DNA of 64,000 nt from Stieleria neptunia (GCF_007754155.1 NZ_CP037423.1:3038001-3102000), one strand, 5' to 3'. Positions 49,317-59,279 are shown, counted from the stretch's first letter. Program-made: numbers and translations. The notes: a model not told the origin generated them from the sequence alone.

Positions 49317-50558
49317 ATGTCGGATTCCAATCGTTTCGATCGTCGTCAGTGGCTGCGGGCCGGATCCGCCGCCGGGATTTCGACGTGGCTGGGGCATCGG
49401 GTCGCACGGTCCGCCAACGCCAAGACGGATTCGGGAAAGCCTGCTCCGTTTCAACGTTGTATCACGCTGTGGATGCAAGGCGGACCGAGCCAGATGGAGA
49501 CGTTTGACCCGAAACCCGGAACCGAGACGGGCGGCCCGTTGCGGGCTGTCTCGACCAACGTTCCCGGGATGCAGATCAGTGAAACACTCTCGGGACTTGC
49601 CCGGTATGCCGATGACCTGTGTGTGATTCGATCGGTCGGTTCGGCACAAGGCGAACACGAACGCGCGTCCCATCTGTTGCACACCGGATATGAGCGCATC
49701 GATTCGTTTCCGCGACCGGCATTGGGATCATTTGTGTCCTCGAGTCGTCCGACGACAGAGGTGCCCGGGTTCGTCACCCTCGGCGGTCAGGTTTATGGTC
49801 CCGCGTTTCTGGGGACCAGCCATGGGCCCTTTGTCGTGAGCGATCTGGGGCGAACGATTGAGACGATTCGACGTGTTCATCGCCGTAGCGATCGTTTGGA
49901 CTTGCTTGCCGAGTTGAATCAGCGGTCTGACACGAGCAGACCGACTGCACGGATTCGGCAACGGACGGAGCAAATTGATTCGGTGCGCCGATTGTTGAAG
50001 TCTTCGTTCGCCGACGCGCTCGATGTCTCGGCAGAAGATGCGGCAACGCGCAGCCGCTACGGCGAAAGCGATTTCGGACGCAATGTTCTAGCGGCGCGGC
50101 GGATGCTGGAGGCCGGAGTGCGATACGTCGAAGTCCAAATGCCGGGTTGGGACACGCATGTCGGCAACGTTCCCGCCGTCAAGCGTTTGTGTCAGCAACT
50201 CGAGCCGGCTTGGATCGCGCTGATCGACGATTTGAAGTCCAATGGGCTTTGGGACGACACCTTGATCCTATGGATGGGCGAATTCGGACGCACGCCGATC
50301 ATCAATGGGCAGAACGGACGCGATCACTACCCGAGGTCCATTCCGGTGACGTTGGCCGGGCGAGGCATCGGCGGACGCGTGATCGGTTCGACGGGAAGCG
50401 ACGGGCTGGATCACAGTGAACAGCCCAGCAGTGTGGCCGACTTGATGTACACGTTGATGAATTTGATGGGTGTCGATGCGGACCAAGAGTACACGACCAC
50501 CTTTGGAAGCCCGACGTCCGCGACCGATGGAGGGGAGTTGATCCAAGGGGTCTTTTAG
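49317..50558 (+). CDS. DUF1501 domain protein, Tat signal
   Basis: 413-aa protein of the sulfatase/alkaline phosphatase-like fold DUF1501. The N-terminus FDRRQWLRAGSAAGI is a twin-arginine signal. Family blocks: LWMQGGPSQMETFDPKPG, MPGWDTHVGN, WMGEFGRTP and GRDHYPRSIPVTLAGRGIGG, holding the expected metal residues. ATG at 49317. It pairs with the upstream DUF1549 gene, a common planctomycete arrangement of unknown biochemical function. Confidence 0.9.
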   Translation: MSDSNRFDRRQWLRAGSAAGISTWLGHRVARSANAKTDSGKPAPFQRCITLWMQGGPSQMETFDPKPGTETGGPLRAVSTNVPGMQISETLSGLARYADDLCVIRSVGSAQGEHERASHLLHTGYERIDSFPRPALGSFVSSSRPTTEVPGFVTLGGQVYGPAFLGTSHGPFVVSDLGRTIETIRRVHRRSDRLDLLAELNQRSDTSRPTARIRQRTEQIDSVRRLLKSSFADALDVSAEDAATRSRYGESDFGRNVLAARRMLEAGVRYVEVQMPGWDTHVGNVPAVKRLCQQLEPAWIALIDDLKSNGLWDDTLILWMGEFGRTPIINGQNGRDHYPRSIPVTLAGRGIGGRVIGSTGSDGLDHSEQPSSVADLMYTLMNLMGVDADQEYTTTFGSPTSATDGGELIQGVF

Positions 50559-50572
50559 CACGCTGGTGTGCA

Positions 50573-50741
50573 GGCTTCAGGGACCGTCCAGCTTAGGGCG
50601 ACCGGTTTTTCGAGTACGACGGCCCTTCCGGGCTGTCGTCGGTCGGGCTCGCCCCGACGACCTAGAAAGGACGTCGTACAACATTCCGCTGACCGCATCA
50701 CCTTCAATCGACCAGATCACTGGTCTTCGTCGCGTTCGCGT
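50573..50741. repeat. Family-C repeat, truncated
   Basis: Begins GGGACCGTCCAGCTTAGG and contains TACGACGGCCCTTCCGGGC and AAAGGACGTCGTAC. Matches the copy at 57964-58145 over its length but lacks the right terminal arm, stopping where the sugar isomerase-like gene ends. Confidence 0.85.
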
Positions 50742-51791
50742 CTAGATTCGTCCCAAGATCCGATCGAGCGAATCAGACGTTTGGTAGATCAGGGCTTCGG
50801 GGTAGTGCGGATAGGGATGAAAGTACTCAAACGTCACGTAACCTTCATAATCAATCTTCTCCAGCTCTTCCATCACCGCAGGCCAGTTGGTGGTGCCGTC
50901 CAGCAGCGGGCGGAAGGTTTCCAACGAGTAGTCGGTTCCTTTCTTGGTAAACTCTTTGAAGTGAATGTTCTTGGTCCGCCGGCCCAGGATCGGCACCCAG
51001 TGCTCGGCGTGCTGGAACATGGAGATGTTGCCGGTGTCGAAATGGACTTGCACGTTCTCGCTGCCGAACCCATCGACGAAGTCATTCATCTCCATCGGCG
51101 TCATCAAAAAGCCGTTGAAAAAGATGTTTTCCATGTTCAGCGACACGCCTTTCTTTTCGGCTCCCTTGACCAGTGAACCGACGGCTTCCCGCGCCAGGGT
51201 TTCACATTTGTCATTGGGCACGGGCGTGTGGTCGTCGCGCCAAGGGATGTGAACGGCGCCGGGGACGACCAGCAAGTTCTCGACCTTCATCGTTGCCGCC
51301 GCATCGGCCATCAGCCCGGCCAGCTCGATGCCGCGGTTTCGCTTGGCGGCATCCAGGCTAGACAACGGATAGGGCCAAAACAAAAACGAACACAGACCGC
51401 TGATTTCGATTCCAATTTCATCGGCCAGGTTGCGAATCCCAACCAGGTCCTTGGTCGACGCTTTGGGGGAAAGGTCATTGTCGAGATCGTAGTTCAGTTC
51501 GATCCCGTCGAATCCGGCGTCTTTGGCAAGTTGCATGCATTCGCGAAGCGACATCCGATCGGGATAGGGGAACGCCCATTGGTTGATCGATTTTTTGGCT
51601 CGATAGCGTTTCGGCGAAGATTTTCGATCGTCTTTGACCGAAGCGGCCGGTGGGGACGCGGCCTCCTGTGCATTTGTCGACGTGGCGAAGGCGATTCCGG
51701 TGGTCGCCAGCCCGGCGGCGATGGCATCTCGGCGGCTGACCGTACGGTTCTGTCCCAAGGGGACGCAACGATTTTGATCTGTCTTTGCCAT
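50742..51791 (-). CDS. Exported sugar phosphate isomerase/epimerase-like protein
   Basis: 349-aa xylose isomerase-like TIM barrel. The signal VSRRDAIAAGLATTGIAFA has two arginines, so Tat export is likely. INQWAFPYPDRMSLRECMQ and GFDGIELNYD start the barrel, and HFDTGNISMFQH, NIHFKEFTKKG and GYVTFEYFHPYPHYPEALI carry the metal/substrate residues. ATG at 51791. Substrate unknown; exported relatives are numerous in planctomycetes. Confidence 0.86.
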   Translation of the reverse strand: MAKTDQNRCVPLGQNRTVSRRDAIAAGLATTGIAFATSTNAQEAASPPAASVKDDRKSSPKRYRAKKSINQWAFPYPDRMSLRECMQLAKDAGFDGIELNYDLDNDLSPKASTKDLVGIRNLADEIGIEISGLCSFLFWPYPLSSLDAAKRNRGIELAGLMADAAATMKVENLLVVPGAVHIPWRDDHTPVPNDKCETLAREAVGSLVKGAEKKGVSLNMENIFFNGFLMTPMEMNDFVDGFGSENVQVHFDTGNISMFQHAEHWVPILGRRTKNIHFKEFTKKGTDYSLETFRPLLDGTTNWPAVMEELEKIDYEGYVTFEYFHPYPHYPEALIYQTSDSLDRILGRI

Positions 51792-51890
51792 CTGGTCATT
51801 CCTCTTTGTGTATTCGTCTCGGTGGATCCGTTATGGTAAGAGTGCTACCGGTGTAGTCTCCCTCCCCTTTTTTCAACCAAGGATTCTAAC

Positions 51891-52988
51891 ATGCCCACCG
51901 TTCTACCATTTGGACGAGCGTTGTCCGCTTGCTGTTTTGCGGTTTTGTTGGCCGCGTCGGCTGTCATCGCAGCCCCAACCGGCATGACACTCGGGCCCGT
52001 CGAGTTGCAGTCGGTCGGTCCGATGACGTTCGCCACGTCCGGCGTATTGTTGGTCGGCGATCCCAAAGCCGCGACGGTCTACGCGCTTGACACCGAAGAC
52101 GCCGGCACCCGCAGCAGCGGCCCATCGATCGCGAATCTGCAAGCCGCAATCAAATCGTCGTTGGGATTGGAAGGCGATGTGGAAATCGGTGAGCTGGCGG
52201 TGAACCCGGACACGGGCAACGTGTTCTTGAGCATCGTCGCCGGTGGTCAGGTTCACTTGTTAAAGGTGGACGATCAAAGCGAGATCACGAAAGTCAACTT
52301 GGACAAGATCCATCACGCATCCAAGGCGTTGCCCAATCCGCCGGAAGACAAAGACGTGACGCGGCGCGGACGCACCCGTAACGCCCGCAATTCGTCGATC
52401 ACCGACGTCGCGTTCTTTGAAGGAAAAGTCATGGTGACGGGCTTGTCGGCCGGCGATTCGCCTTCGCGGGTGATCGAGTTCCCGTTCCCGTTCGCGGACA
52501 ACACGGTGACGACCAGCGTCGACATCTTCCACGCCGCCCATGGTCGTGTTGAAGATGCGACGATCCAGACCTTCTTGCCGATGGTCGTCGACGGTGAACC
52601 GAGTCTGTTGGCCGGTTTTACCTGCACCCCGTTGGTCCGCTTTCCCGTCAAAGCACTTGACGGTTCGGACAAGGTTCGCGGCACCACCGTCGCGGAACTC
52701 GGCAATCGAAACCAACCCTTGGACATGGTCGTCTACGAAAAGGGCGGCAAGACTTCGATCCTGATGAACAACTCCGCTCGCGGGATGATGAAGATCAGCA
52801 CCGAAGGCATCGGGGAAAATCAAGGTCTGTCCGAACCCGTTCGTGGTGGTGGAACCGCAGGCCAGGAATTTGAAACGATCGAGTCGCTCTCCGGCGTCAA
52901 GCAGATGGACAAGTTCGACGCCAGCCACGCCGTTGCGATCGTCGACGTCAAAGGGACGTTGGCACTGCAAACGATCGAGCTGCCGTAG
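51891..52988 (+). CDS. Secreted hypothetical protein, beta-propeller-like
   Basis: 365-aa protein with a signal peptide (RALSACCFAVLLAASAVIAA). Repeating short beta segments such as GVLLVGDPKAATVYALDT, GELAVNPDTGNVFLSIV and GGQVHLLKVDDQ suggest a beta-propeller. No catalytic motif recognised. ATG at 51891. It diverges from the isomerase gene across 99 bp and stands alone. Confidence 0.75.
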   Translation: MPTVLPFGRALSACCFAVLLAASAVIAAPTGMTLGPVELQSVGPMTFATSGVLLVGDPKAATVYALDTEDAGTRSSGPSIANLQAAIKSSLGLEGDVEIGELAVNPDTGNVFLSIVAGGQVHLLKVDDQSEITKVNLDKIHHASKALPNPPEDKDVTRRGRTRNARNSSITDVAFFEGKVMVTGLSAGDSPSRVIEFPFPFADNTVTTSVDIFHAAHGRVEDATIQTFLPMVVDGEPSLLAGFTCTPLVRFPVKALDGSDKVRGTTVAELGNRNQPLDMVVYEKGGKTSILMNNSARGMMKISTEGIGENQGLSEPVRGGGTAGQEFETIESLSGVKQMDKFDASHAVAIVDVKGTLALQTIELP

Positions 52989-53316
52989 CCGGTTTGGAGC
53001 CGACTTCGTCGAACATTTACTCGAGGACGTCGTGCAGTTTGAAAGTCACCCTCCTGGCAGGAGGGTCGAGCGAAGCGAGGGGAGGTCGATCGGTGAATCG
53101 CGGTGTTCACTTCACTCTTGATGGGCGACCCCAAAGAACAACGCAAACCCTCTCCTCTCTGCGCTCGACTCTCCCAGGGGGAGAGTGACGAAACCCGCTA
53201 ACTATCAACGACTTGAAAACTGCACGACGTTTTCCTGGGAGGGTTTTTTTGTTGCGTGAACGAAGGGCGACCTCGATCCTTCGCATCTGCCTGTGCGCGC
53301 AAGCTACAATGCGCGT
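52989..53316. other. Intergenic region with two inverted E repeats
   Basis: No gene. Family-E copies at 53045-53089 (GTCACCCTCCTGGCAGGAGG) and 53148-53189 (CCCTCTCCTCTCTGCGCTCG) point in opposite directions and could form one large hairpin after the secreted-protein gene. The sigma-factor promoter is expected in 53200-53310. Confidence 0.7.
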
Positions 53317-53925
53317 ATGCATTCGACCCACTTTCGCGATGAACCGTCCACCTCCGCTTCCATGCTCGCGCGTGCACGCGAGGGTGATGCGGAAAGTTGG
53401 AAACAACTCGCCCAGGTCTACGGCCCGATCGTCTACGGTTGGGCCAGGCGATGTGGTTGCCAGGCGGCCGACGCCGCCGATGTGATGCAAGACACGTTTG
53501 CGTCGGTCGCCAAGGCGCTGTCTCGGTTTGACGGCGAACGCGACGGCGCAACCTTTCGCGGCTGGCTGTGGACCATCTCACGGAACAAAATCCGCGACCG
53601 GGCGCGGATCGCTGCCGATGAACGGGCCGCCGGCGGCACGGCGGCCAATCTGGCCTTGCTGCAGATTGCCGACGCCCAGGCGATCGATGCCGATGATCCT
53701 CCGACGACGGTTCAAGCCGATTCGCTCGACGCCCGTCGCCGGATGATCGAGCTGCTGCGCCAGTGCTTTGACCAGCGGACGTGGCAGATGTTTTGGGAGA
53801 CCACTGTGATCGGACGTCCGCCGCTGGATGTCGCTGAGGAGATGGGCGTTTCGAAATGGGCGGTTTATAAGGCTCGGGCCAGGGTGTTGCAGCGGCTGCA
53901 GCTGGAGATGAAGGGGTTGGAATGA
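53317..53925 (+). CDS. ECF-type RNA polymerase sigma factor
   Basis: 202-aa sigma-70 family protein of the extracytoplasmic-function type. Region 2 includes DAADVMQDTFASVAKAL and FRGWLWTISRNKIRDRAR; region 4 has PLDVAEEMGVSKWAVYKARARVL. ATG at 53317. A large Ser/Thr kinase with N-terminal zinc finger follows 143 bp downstream, an arrangement described for planctomycetes. The kinase presumably controls this sigma factor, in place of a classical anti-sigma. Confidence 0.9.
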   Translation: MHSTHFRDEPSTSASMLARAREGDAESWKQLAQVYGPIVYGWARRCGCQAADAADVMQDTFASVAKALSRFDGERDGATFRGWLWTISRNKIRDRARIAADERAAGGTAANLALLQIADAQAIDADDPPTTVQADSLDARRRMIELLRQCFDQRTWQMFWETTVIGRPPLDVAEEMGVSKWAVYKARARVLQRLQLEMKGLE

Positions 53926-54068
53926 GGTGGGTAGGAAGATTTTGACCATTTCTTCCCAAACGCTCCTCCTACAAAATATTTTGAAAAACACTGTCCAATC
54001 GCTCCGTTGTCTGGGTGTAGCGGCGGGTGAGTCTCGCCGAGAATTGCACACACGACGGGAGCCCATCG

Positions 54069-57000
54069 ATGATCGCCATGAGACGTAACTGTTTGGAACC
54101 AGATGAATTGCGACGAGTGCTCGAAGGGGAATTGCCCCCGGAGCAGTTTGATTCGGCGATCTCGCATCTGGACACCTGTGAAACCTGTCGCACGGCCGCG
54201 GAACGGTTCGACGGCGGGTTGCAAGCGGTCGGCGAATCAAAGTCCTCTGAGGACGATGCTCGGGCCGGAGTGCAGAACGAAACCGCGTGCCAGGTCGCGC
54301 TTCAGCAACTCTTGCAGCAATCGTCGGCGATCTTGCCCGCGACCGCCGCTCCGCCGCCCCCGTTTGAAATGCTCGGGCCTTACCGGCTGTTGGAATTGAT
54401 CGGCAGTGGCGGGATGGGGGCCGTCTACTTGGCCGAACATCAACGGCTGAAACGGCGCTGCGCGATTAAGTTGTTGCCGCCCGAACGCGTCACCCAAGCC
54501 GGCTGGTTGGACCGGTTTGATCGCGAGATGACGACGATCGCGTCGCTGGAACACCCCCACATCGTGTGCGCCACCGATGCCGGACACGAAGCGGGCTGGC
54601 ACTACTTGGTGATGGAGTATCTGGACGGGCTGGACATCGGTCGCGTGGCGGGGCGCATTGGCCAGCTGGACGTTGCCGACGCCTGCGAAATCGTCCGTCA
54701 AGCGGCGCTCGGCTTGGCCCACATCCACGACAGCGGATTGGTGCATCGCGATATCAAACCGTCCAATTTGATGCTGACTCAATCTGGGACCATCAAACTA
54801 TTGGATCTCGGTCTGGTGCTCGACGGCGATGACCCGCTCGCTAAAGACGATCGCCTGACCACCGTCGGACACGTGATGGGGACGATGCCGTACATGGCGC
54901 CAGAACAATTGGCCGACAGTCGTGACGTGCGTCCCCAGTCCGACATGTATTCGCTCGGCGCGACCCTGTACCGTTTGATCGCCGGCCATCCGCCGCACCG
55001 CTCCGAGCGCGGGTTGGCGGCGCAGGTGTTGGCGATCACCAGCAGCGATGCCAAGCCGCTCGACGCCATCCGCAACGACGTCGATCGTGATGTCGTCAGT
55101 TTTGTTGCCAGCATGTTGTCACGTGATCCGGCCAAGCGACCGGCATCGGCGATGGAGGTGGCTCGGCAATTGGAGTCGATGACGAAACCCAGTCATTTGA
55201 AACGTCTGTTGCGTGACGCGGTTCGGAAACACTCCGCCGACGATCTGCCACGCAGCACCTTGCTGCCGTCGATTGTCAATTCCGGCGGTTCCAAAGATCG
55301 CGTGGGAATCAAACGTTGGTTGATGGGGGCTGCGGCGGCGCTGTGTCTGATCGCCGCCACGATCGTGATCAAGATCCAGACCGATCGTGGAGATTTGGTC
55401 ATCCACTCCGAGCACGACGATTTGACCGTTTTGGTCAAGCAAGGGGACGAGGTCGTCGATCAACTGACGATCGAATCGGGAAAGGACAATCGAAAGACGC
55501 TGCACAAGGGCACGTATCAGGTGGAGATCGTCGGCGGCGGTGACGCGCTCGCGCTCAGCGACGACGTCGTCACGATCGGTCGCGGGACAGGGCAGTCGAT
55601 TGATGTCGTCAAGCGAATCGAACCGAGAGGCCAGTCTCTGGTGGAGGCCCCAACGCCGAGTCTCGATTCGGTGCGAGCCGAAGATTTGGACCCGGGCATT
55701 CCACTGCATGCTGTACGAGGGCCTGGCGTTTCCCCGGCACCAAACGGATCCGTCGAAATACCCGCCGGCTCGGCGATGGACTTCGCCTCGTTCGGCGGCA
55801 AATCGCTTTCGCATTGGATCGAACAGATTCGAACCGAAACTGAGATGGAGCCACTCGGTGAAGCCATTTATGCGGCGATCGGTGGGTTGCAGGATTTGTC
55901 GCGCCGTAGCATGTCGAACGCGTCGGAAAGCGAGGTGGTTGTCAAAGCATTGCTGGAACGCGCTCGTGAGTTCGGCGGGCTGAATCGTAAATTGCCCCCG
56001 CTGCCCGGCATGAACGATCAAGCCATCACGCCGTCGGAACATTTCATGTGGTGCTTGACCGAAGTGTTTGCCGAGCCTTCGTTCGACGTTTGGTATGAAA
56101 GCTCGGTGCAAGAATTGATCGAAGGCAATGTGAACAGTCGCGCCGCCGTGATCACCTGCTTGCACCGCCGCGTCCGTTCAGCTGGTGGAGGTGGCATGTA
56201 CGGTGGCGGCATGGGCGGTGGCGGCATGGGCGGATTCGGCGGCGGATATCCCGGCGCGGCAATGGACGGTACGATTTCCAAGTTTACCACCAACAAGCTC
56301 ATTCGATGTTGTCTCAGCCTGGCGACGGCGGATGCCTGGTCCGGAATGCCGGTTGATCAACAAAAGGGCGCGGCCACGAGGACGCGTGAAGTCTTGATCG
56401 TTATGCCCGGAAGTCTGGGAATGGGACTCTCCCAGGAGGCCAACGATGAATTGACCCGTGTGATCCTCTCGATTCCGGAAAGTGAACGCAGCGATTGGGA
56501 AAAGGGGTTTGTTCCAAACGACGCGGGTGATCCCACTGACAGTGATGGTGCCGCCATGGAAGGATACGGGATGCAGAGTCTCGGTGCTGCGCAGGATGAA
56601 TCGGCCGATTCTGCCCCCGAGACGCTCTTTCAAGGCCGCGACTTGGCCAGTTGGATGGAGGCTTTGGAGCGAGAACGTGATGTCGCATCACTCGGGGAAG
56701 CCATGCGGGCGGTCGAAACGTTGTCGCGGGAAGCAGATACACAGACCCGTTTGGCAGCGGCAAACAAGACGTTGTCGGTGGCTCGACGGCTCGGCGGAAT
56801 CGTGGCCGGTGGCAAAGGTGATCCCAATCCATCGCATTCGTTTATGTCATCCTTTCTCGAGACGTTTCCGAGATATTGCCCCAATCCCGGAATTGATGCG
56901 ATACGCAGTGAACTCTCCGGTGGGAACACCAACAGCCAAACGGCCGCAGTGTGGGTCTTGTACAACTATCTTCAGTCGACCGATGCAGGCTTCGGTACCC

Positions 57001-57773
57001 TGGTCGCAGGCGAACGGTCGGACACGTGGATCAAAGATCAAGCGAGCACCGAGCAGGGGCGCGAGTATGTTCGCGTGATTTCCGACGAACTTCTCAATTT
57101 TGTCGATTCGCTCGCGCCGATCACTCCCACGGCAAACCTTTCCTTTTCGACGCAGCAGCACGTGCGCCAGTTGGCAATGGACTCCGCCTTGCACCTGAGC
57201 ATGGAGATGGACGACCCGATCGCCGAAAACGAACGATTGCGACGGTATGTCGTGGTGCAGGTTGCTTCTGCCATGGAGAACAAGACAACCTTGGAAGGTC
57301 AGTCCTTGGCGACCTTCGGCCAATCCAAACTGAAGGAACAGATGCTGGTCGCGGCGATTCAGGTAGCCCAACACGACAAGGATTTCGGCACTTCAGAGTG
57401 TTGGGATTTCCTGGCCACTCACTTTTCAATGCCGGCCGATGTTCGCGAAAAGATTTACTGGACAATGTCCGACCGCTATCGCGATGCGTTCGATCGTTTC
57501 AAGAAAGCTGCCCCAAAATCACTGCTCAATGAGATCCATCGAACACTCAACCATCCGGGATACTTGTCGACGAGGTCTGATTGGTATGTCATGGTGATCC
57601 CGTTCTATGCTGACGAATTTAATCCGGTCGAGGACGCAGCAAAGGCGTTGCAATTCTTCGAGTCCTCTTTGGATTCTCAGGGACCGGCCAGCGAAAAACT
57701 GCGAACGGTGGTGGAAACGGCCCAGCAGATGGTGCGGGAACGGATCGCATTACAATCGTTGATCGTTGACTGA
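54069..57773 (+). CDS. Transmembrane Ser/Thr protein kinase with zinc finger
   Basis: 1234-aa kinase. Residues 33-40 (HLDTCETC) are a ZAS-like zinc finger. Kinase domain about 104-370: glycine loop GSGGMG 112-117, Lys134, HRDIKPSN 226-233, DLG 246-248 (instead of DFG), MAPEQ 276-280. A membrane helix lies at about 416-436. The outer part has two similar helical modules (GKSLSHWIEQIRTETEMEPL and GRDLASWMEALERERDVASL), the first followed by a Gly/Met-rich stretch (MYGGGMGGGGMGGFGG). ATG at 54069 with GGGAG; the frame opens at GTG 54027. Confidence 0.88.
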   Translation: MIAMRRNCLEPDELRRVLEGELPPEQFDSAISHLDTCETCRTAAERFDGGLQAVGESKSSEDDARAGVQNETACQVALQQLLQQSSAILPATAAPPPPFEMLGPYRLLELIGSGGMGAVYLAEHQRLKRRCAIKLLPPERVTQAGWLDRFDREMTTIASLEHPHIVCATDAGHEAGWHYLVMEYLDGLDIGRVAGRIGQLDVADACEIVRQAALGLAHIHDSGLVHRDIKPSNLMLTQSGTIKLLDLGLVLDGDDPLAKDDRLTTVGHVMGTMPYMAPEQLADSRDVRPQSDMYSLGATLYRLIAGHPPHRSERGLAAQVLAITSSDAKPLDAIRNDVDRDVVSFVASMLSRDPAKRPASAMEVARQLESMTKPSHLKRLLRDAVRKHSADDLPRSTLLPSIVNSGGSKDRVGIKRWLMGAAAALCLIAATIVIKIQTDRGDLVIHSEHDDLTVLVKQGDEVVDQLTIESGKDNRKTLHKGTYQVEIVGGGDALALSDDVVTIGRGTGQSIDVVKRIEPRGQSLVEAPTPSLDSVRAEDLDPGIPLHAVRGPGVSPAPNGSVEIPAGSAMDFASFGGKSLSHWIEQIRTETEMEPLGEAIYAAIGGLQDLSRRSMSNASESEVVVKALLERAREFGGLNRKLPPLPGMNDQAITPSEHFMWCLTEVFAEPSFDVWYESSVQELIEGNVNSRAAVITCLHRRVRSAGGGGMYGGGMGGGGMGGFGGGYPGAAMDGTISKFTTNKLIRCCLSLATADAWSGMPVDQQKGAATRTREVLIVMPGSLGMGLSQEANDELTRVILSIPESERSDWEKGFVPNDAGDPTDSDGAAMEGYGMQSLGAAQDESADSAPETLFQGRDLASWMEALERERDVASLGEAMRAVETLSREADTQTRLAAANKTLSVARRLGGIVAGGKGDPNPSHSFMSSFLETFPRYCPNPGIDAIRSELSGGNTNSQTAAVWVLYNYLQSTDAGFGTLVAGERSDTWIKDQASTEQGREYVRVISDELLNFVDSLAPITPTANLSFSTQQHVRQLAMDSALHLSMEMDDPIAENERLRRYVVVQVASAMENKTTLEGQSLATFGQSKLKEQMLVAAIQVAQHDKDFGTSECWDFLATHFSMPADVREKIYWTMSDRYRDAFDRFKKAAPKSLLNEIHRTLNHPGYLSTRSDWYVMVIPFYADEFNPVEDAAKALQFFESSLDSQGPASEKLRTVVETAQQMVRERIALQSLIVD

Positions 57774-58183
57774 CACCACCCGCTTCGCGCCAGCGGACCC
57801 GATATCCCCAGGCTCCAGGATTGGTTTCGCCAAAGTCGTCAGGAATAAGATCGTTGTCCCGATCGGTGCAACAACACCGACGCGGGGTCGAAAATCGCAC
57901 GTTGGTATTGGGCGTTAGCCGCCACGTGTCGCTGCGAAGCAGCAACAGGGAATTGGCTGAAGGGACCGTCCAGCTTAGGACGGTCGCTTTTCGGATGTAC
58001 GATGGCCCTTCCGGGCCGTCGCCCGTGGGGCTCTGCGCGAAGACCTAGAAAGGACGTCGTACACCCCTCCGCCGACCACCTCTCACCCATTCGGTCAGAT
58101 CATTCCGATTTGTCGCGTTTCACGCTAGCCTTAAGCTGGACGGTCTCTGAAGGCTAGACACCAGCGCCATGCACGAACACTTT
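57774..58183. repeat. Intergenic with complete family-C element
   Basis: No gene. A complete family-C element spans about 57964-58145, with terminal inverted arms GACCGTCCAGCTTA and TAAGCTGGACGGTC. It includes TACGATGGCCCTTCCGGGCC and AAAGGACGTCGTAC and lies between convergent genes. Confidence 0.85.
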
Positions 58184-58612
58184 CTACTTTTCCTTCTTAA
58201 ACTCGATCGTCCTGGCCTTTTCGTCGTCGAACCCCGATGGGCCTTCGGGGGCGCCGGGTGCGGTCGCGCAGACCGTCCAGGTGTCTTCGTCGAGCGTGTA
58301 GATGCCTTCGGCAATCTGCTTTTTGAATTGCTCGATCGGGCAATCTTCGATGCGAACCGAAATGCGTTTCGGTTTGGCGTTGGCATCGATTTCAAAGGTT
58401 CCCTCGTACCATTCTTTGCCCTCCGGACCATCGAACCGGATCTTCTTTCCGTCGACACGCAGCGTCGCCTTTTTCTTGCCGTTCTCCGTTTCGACTTCGG
58501 CCGTCCAATTTCCCTGCAGTGCTTCCAGCCCCTTGTCCGCAGCTCCTGCGTCAGGACTGGAGATCAGGGCAGCGACGCAAAACAGAACGAGCAACGGGAG
58601 TTGAAATCGCAT
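58184..58612 (-). CDS. Secreted TIGR03067-like protein
   Basis: 142-aa protein with a signal peptide (MRFQLPLLVLFCVAALI). LEALQGNWTAEVETENGKK and ADAN-like DANAKPKRISV with GIYTLDEDTWTVC match the TIGR03067 pattern frequent in planctomycetes, a small beta-barrel of unknown role. ATG at 58612. Stands alone. Confidence 0.8.
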   Translation of the reverse strand: MRFQLPLLVLFCVAALISSPDAGAADKGLEALQGNWTAEVETENGKKKATLRVDGKKIRFDGPEGKEWYEGTFEIDANAKPKRISVRIEDCPIEQFKKQIAEGIYTLDEDTWTVCATAPGAPEGPSGFDDEKARTIEFKKEK

Positions 58613-59046
58613 GGGGGGTACCGCAGAGAGGGGGAGATGTCGTCAACGGAAGCATTGTACCGACTGAGCGGTTTCTGATCGCCGTTGCGGGATCTCAAAC
58701 GGTGAATTGCGGTGTTGCGGCATCGCCGCGTCGGCTCGAACGCCGGCGACGCCAACGATCATCCACGTTTTGCGGGGGGCCTGACGACACTATCCGTCCA
58801 GGAATTGCCGCGACCGGCCGTTCCGGGCTTTGACTCGCGGCGGAGATTTAATAAAATGCGGCGGTGGAGATTCGACCCCGTGAATCCCACGCCCGCCCCC
58901 GACACGACGGTCCTGGAGGTGGTTGATGGCCCCGGAATCCTCGCAAAGTCCGCTTTGTGACCCGGACAAGCCCAACCGACCGACCCGCTTTCGCCGCACT
59001 TGTGCGTGAGGGTTTTTGATTCTCAAGCCTCTTTTGGAGCGAAACG
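58613..59046. other. Intergenic region, nothing recognised
   Basis: No gene, repeat or RNA signature seen. Must hold promoters for the divergent TIGR03067-like and Tat genes. TTTGGAG before the ATG at 59047 is a plausible ribosome site. Confidence 0.4.
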
Positions 59047-59277
59047 ATGTCTGTATGTGGAGTTGCAAGCGGTCTGTACGCGATGGGACTGTTCGCGATC
59101 GGATTTCCCGGCATGCCGGAAATGTTGATCGTGTTGTTCTTGGCCCTGTTGTTGTTCGGCGGAGCGAAACTGCCCGGTTTGATGCGTAACCTGGGCAAAA
59201 GCGCCAACGAGTTCAAGCGTGGCATGAACGAGTCGTCCGACGACGATGAACTGTCCGACAACAAATCGGACGAATAG
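59047..59277 (+). CDS. tatA: Twin-arginine translocase subunit TatA/TatE
   Basis: 76-aa Tat pore component. One membrane helix (MPEMLIVLFLALLLFGGAKL) is followed directly by the amphipathic helix GLMRNLGKSANEFKRGM and an acidic tail; the FG hinge is present in LFGG. An N-terminal extension of about 20 residues precedes the helix, so a later start (such as the Met before LFAIG or PEML) is possible. Immediately followed by a second Tat-like gene. Confidence 0.88.
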   Translation: MSVCGVASGLYAMGLFAIGFPGMPEMLIVLFLALLLFGGAKLPGLMRNLGKSANEFKRGMNESSDDDELSDNKSDE

Positions 59278-59279
59278 AA

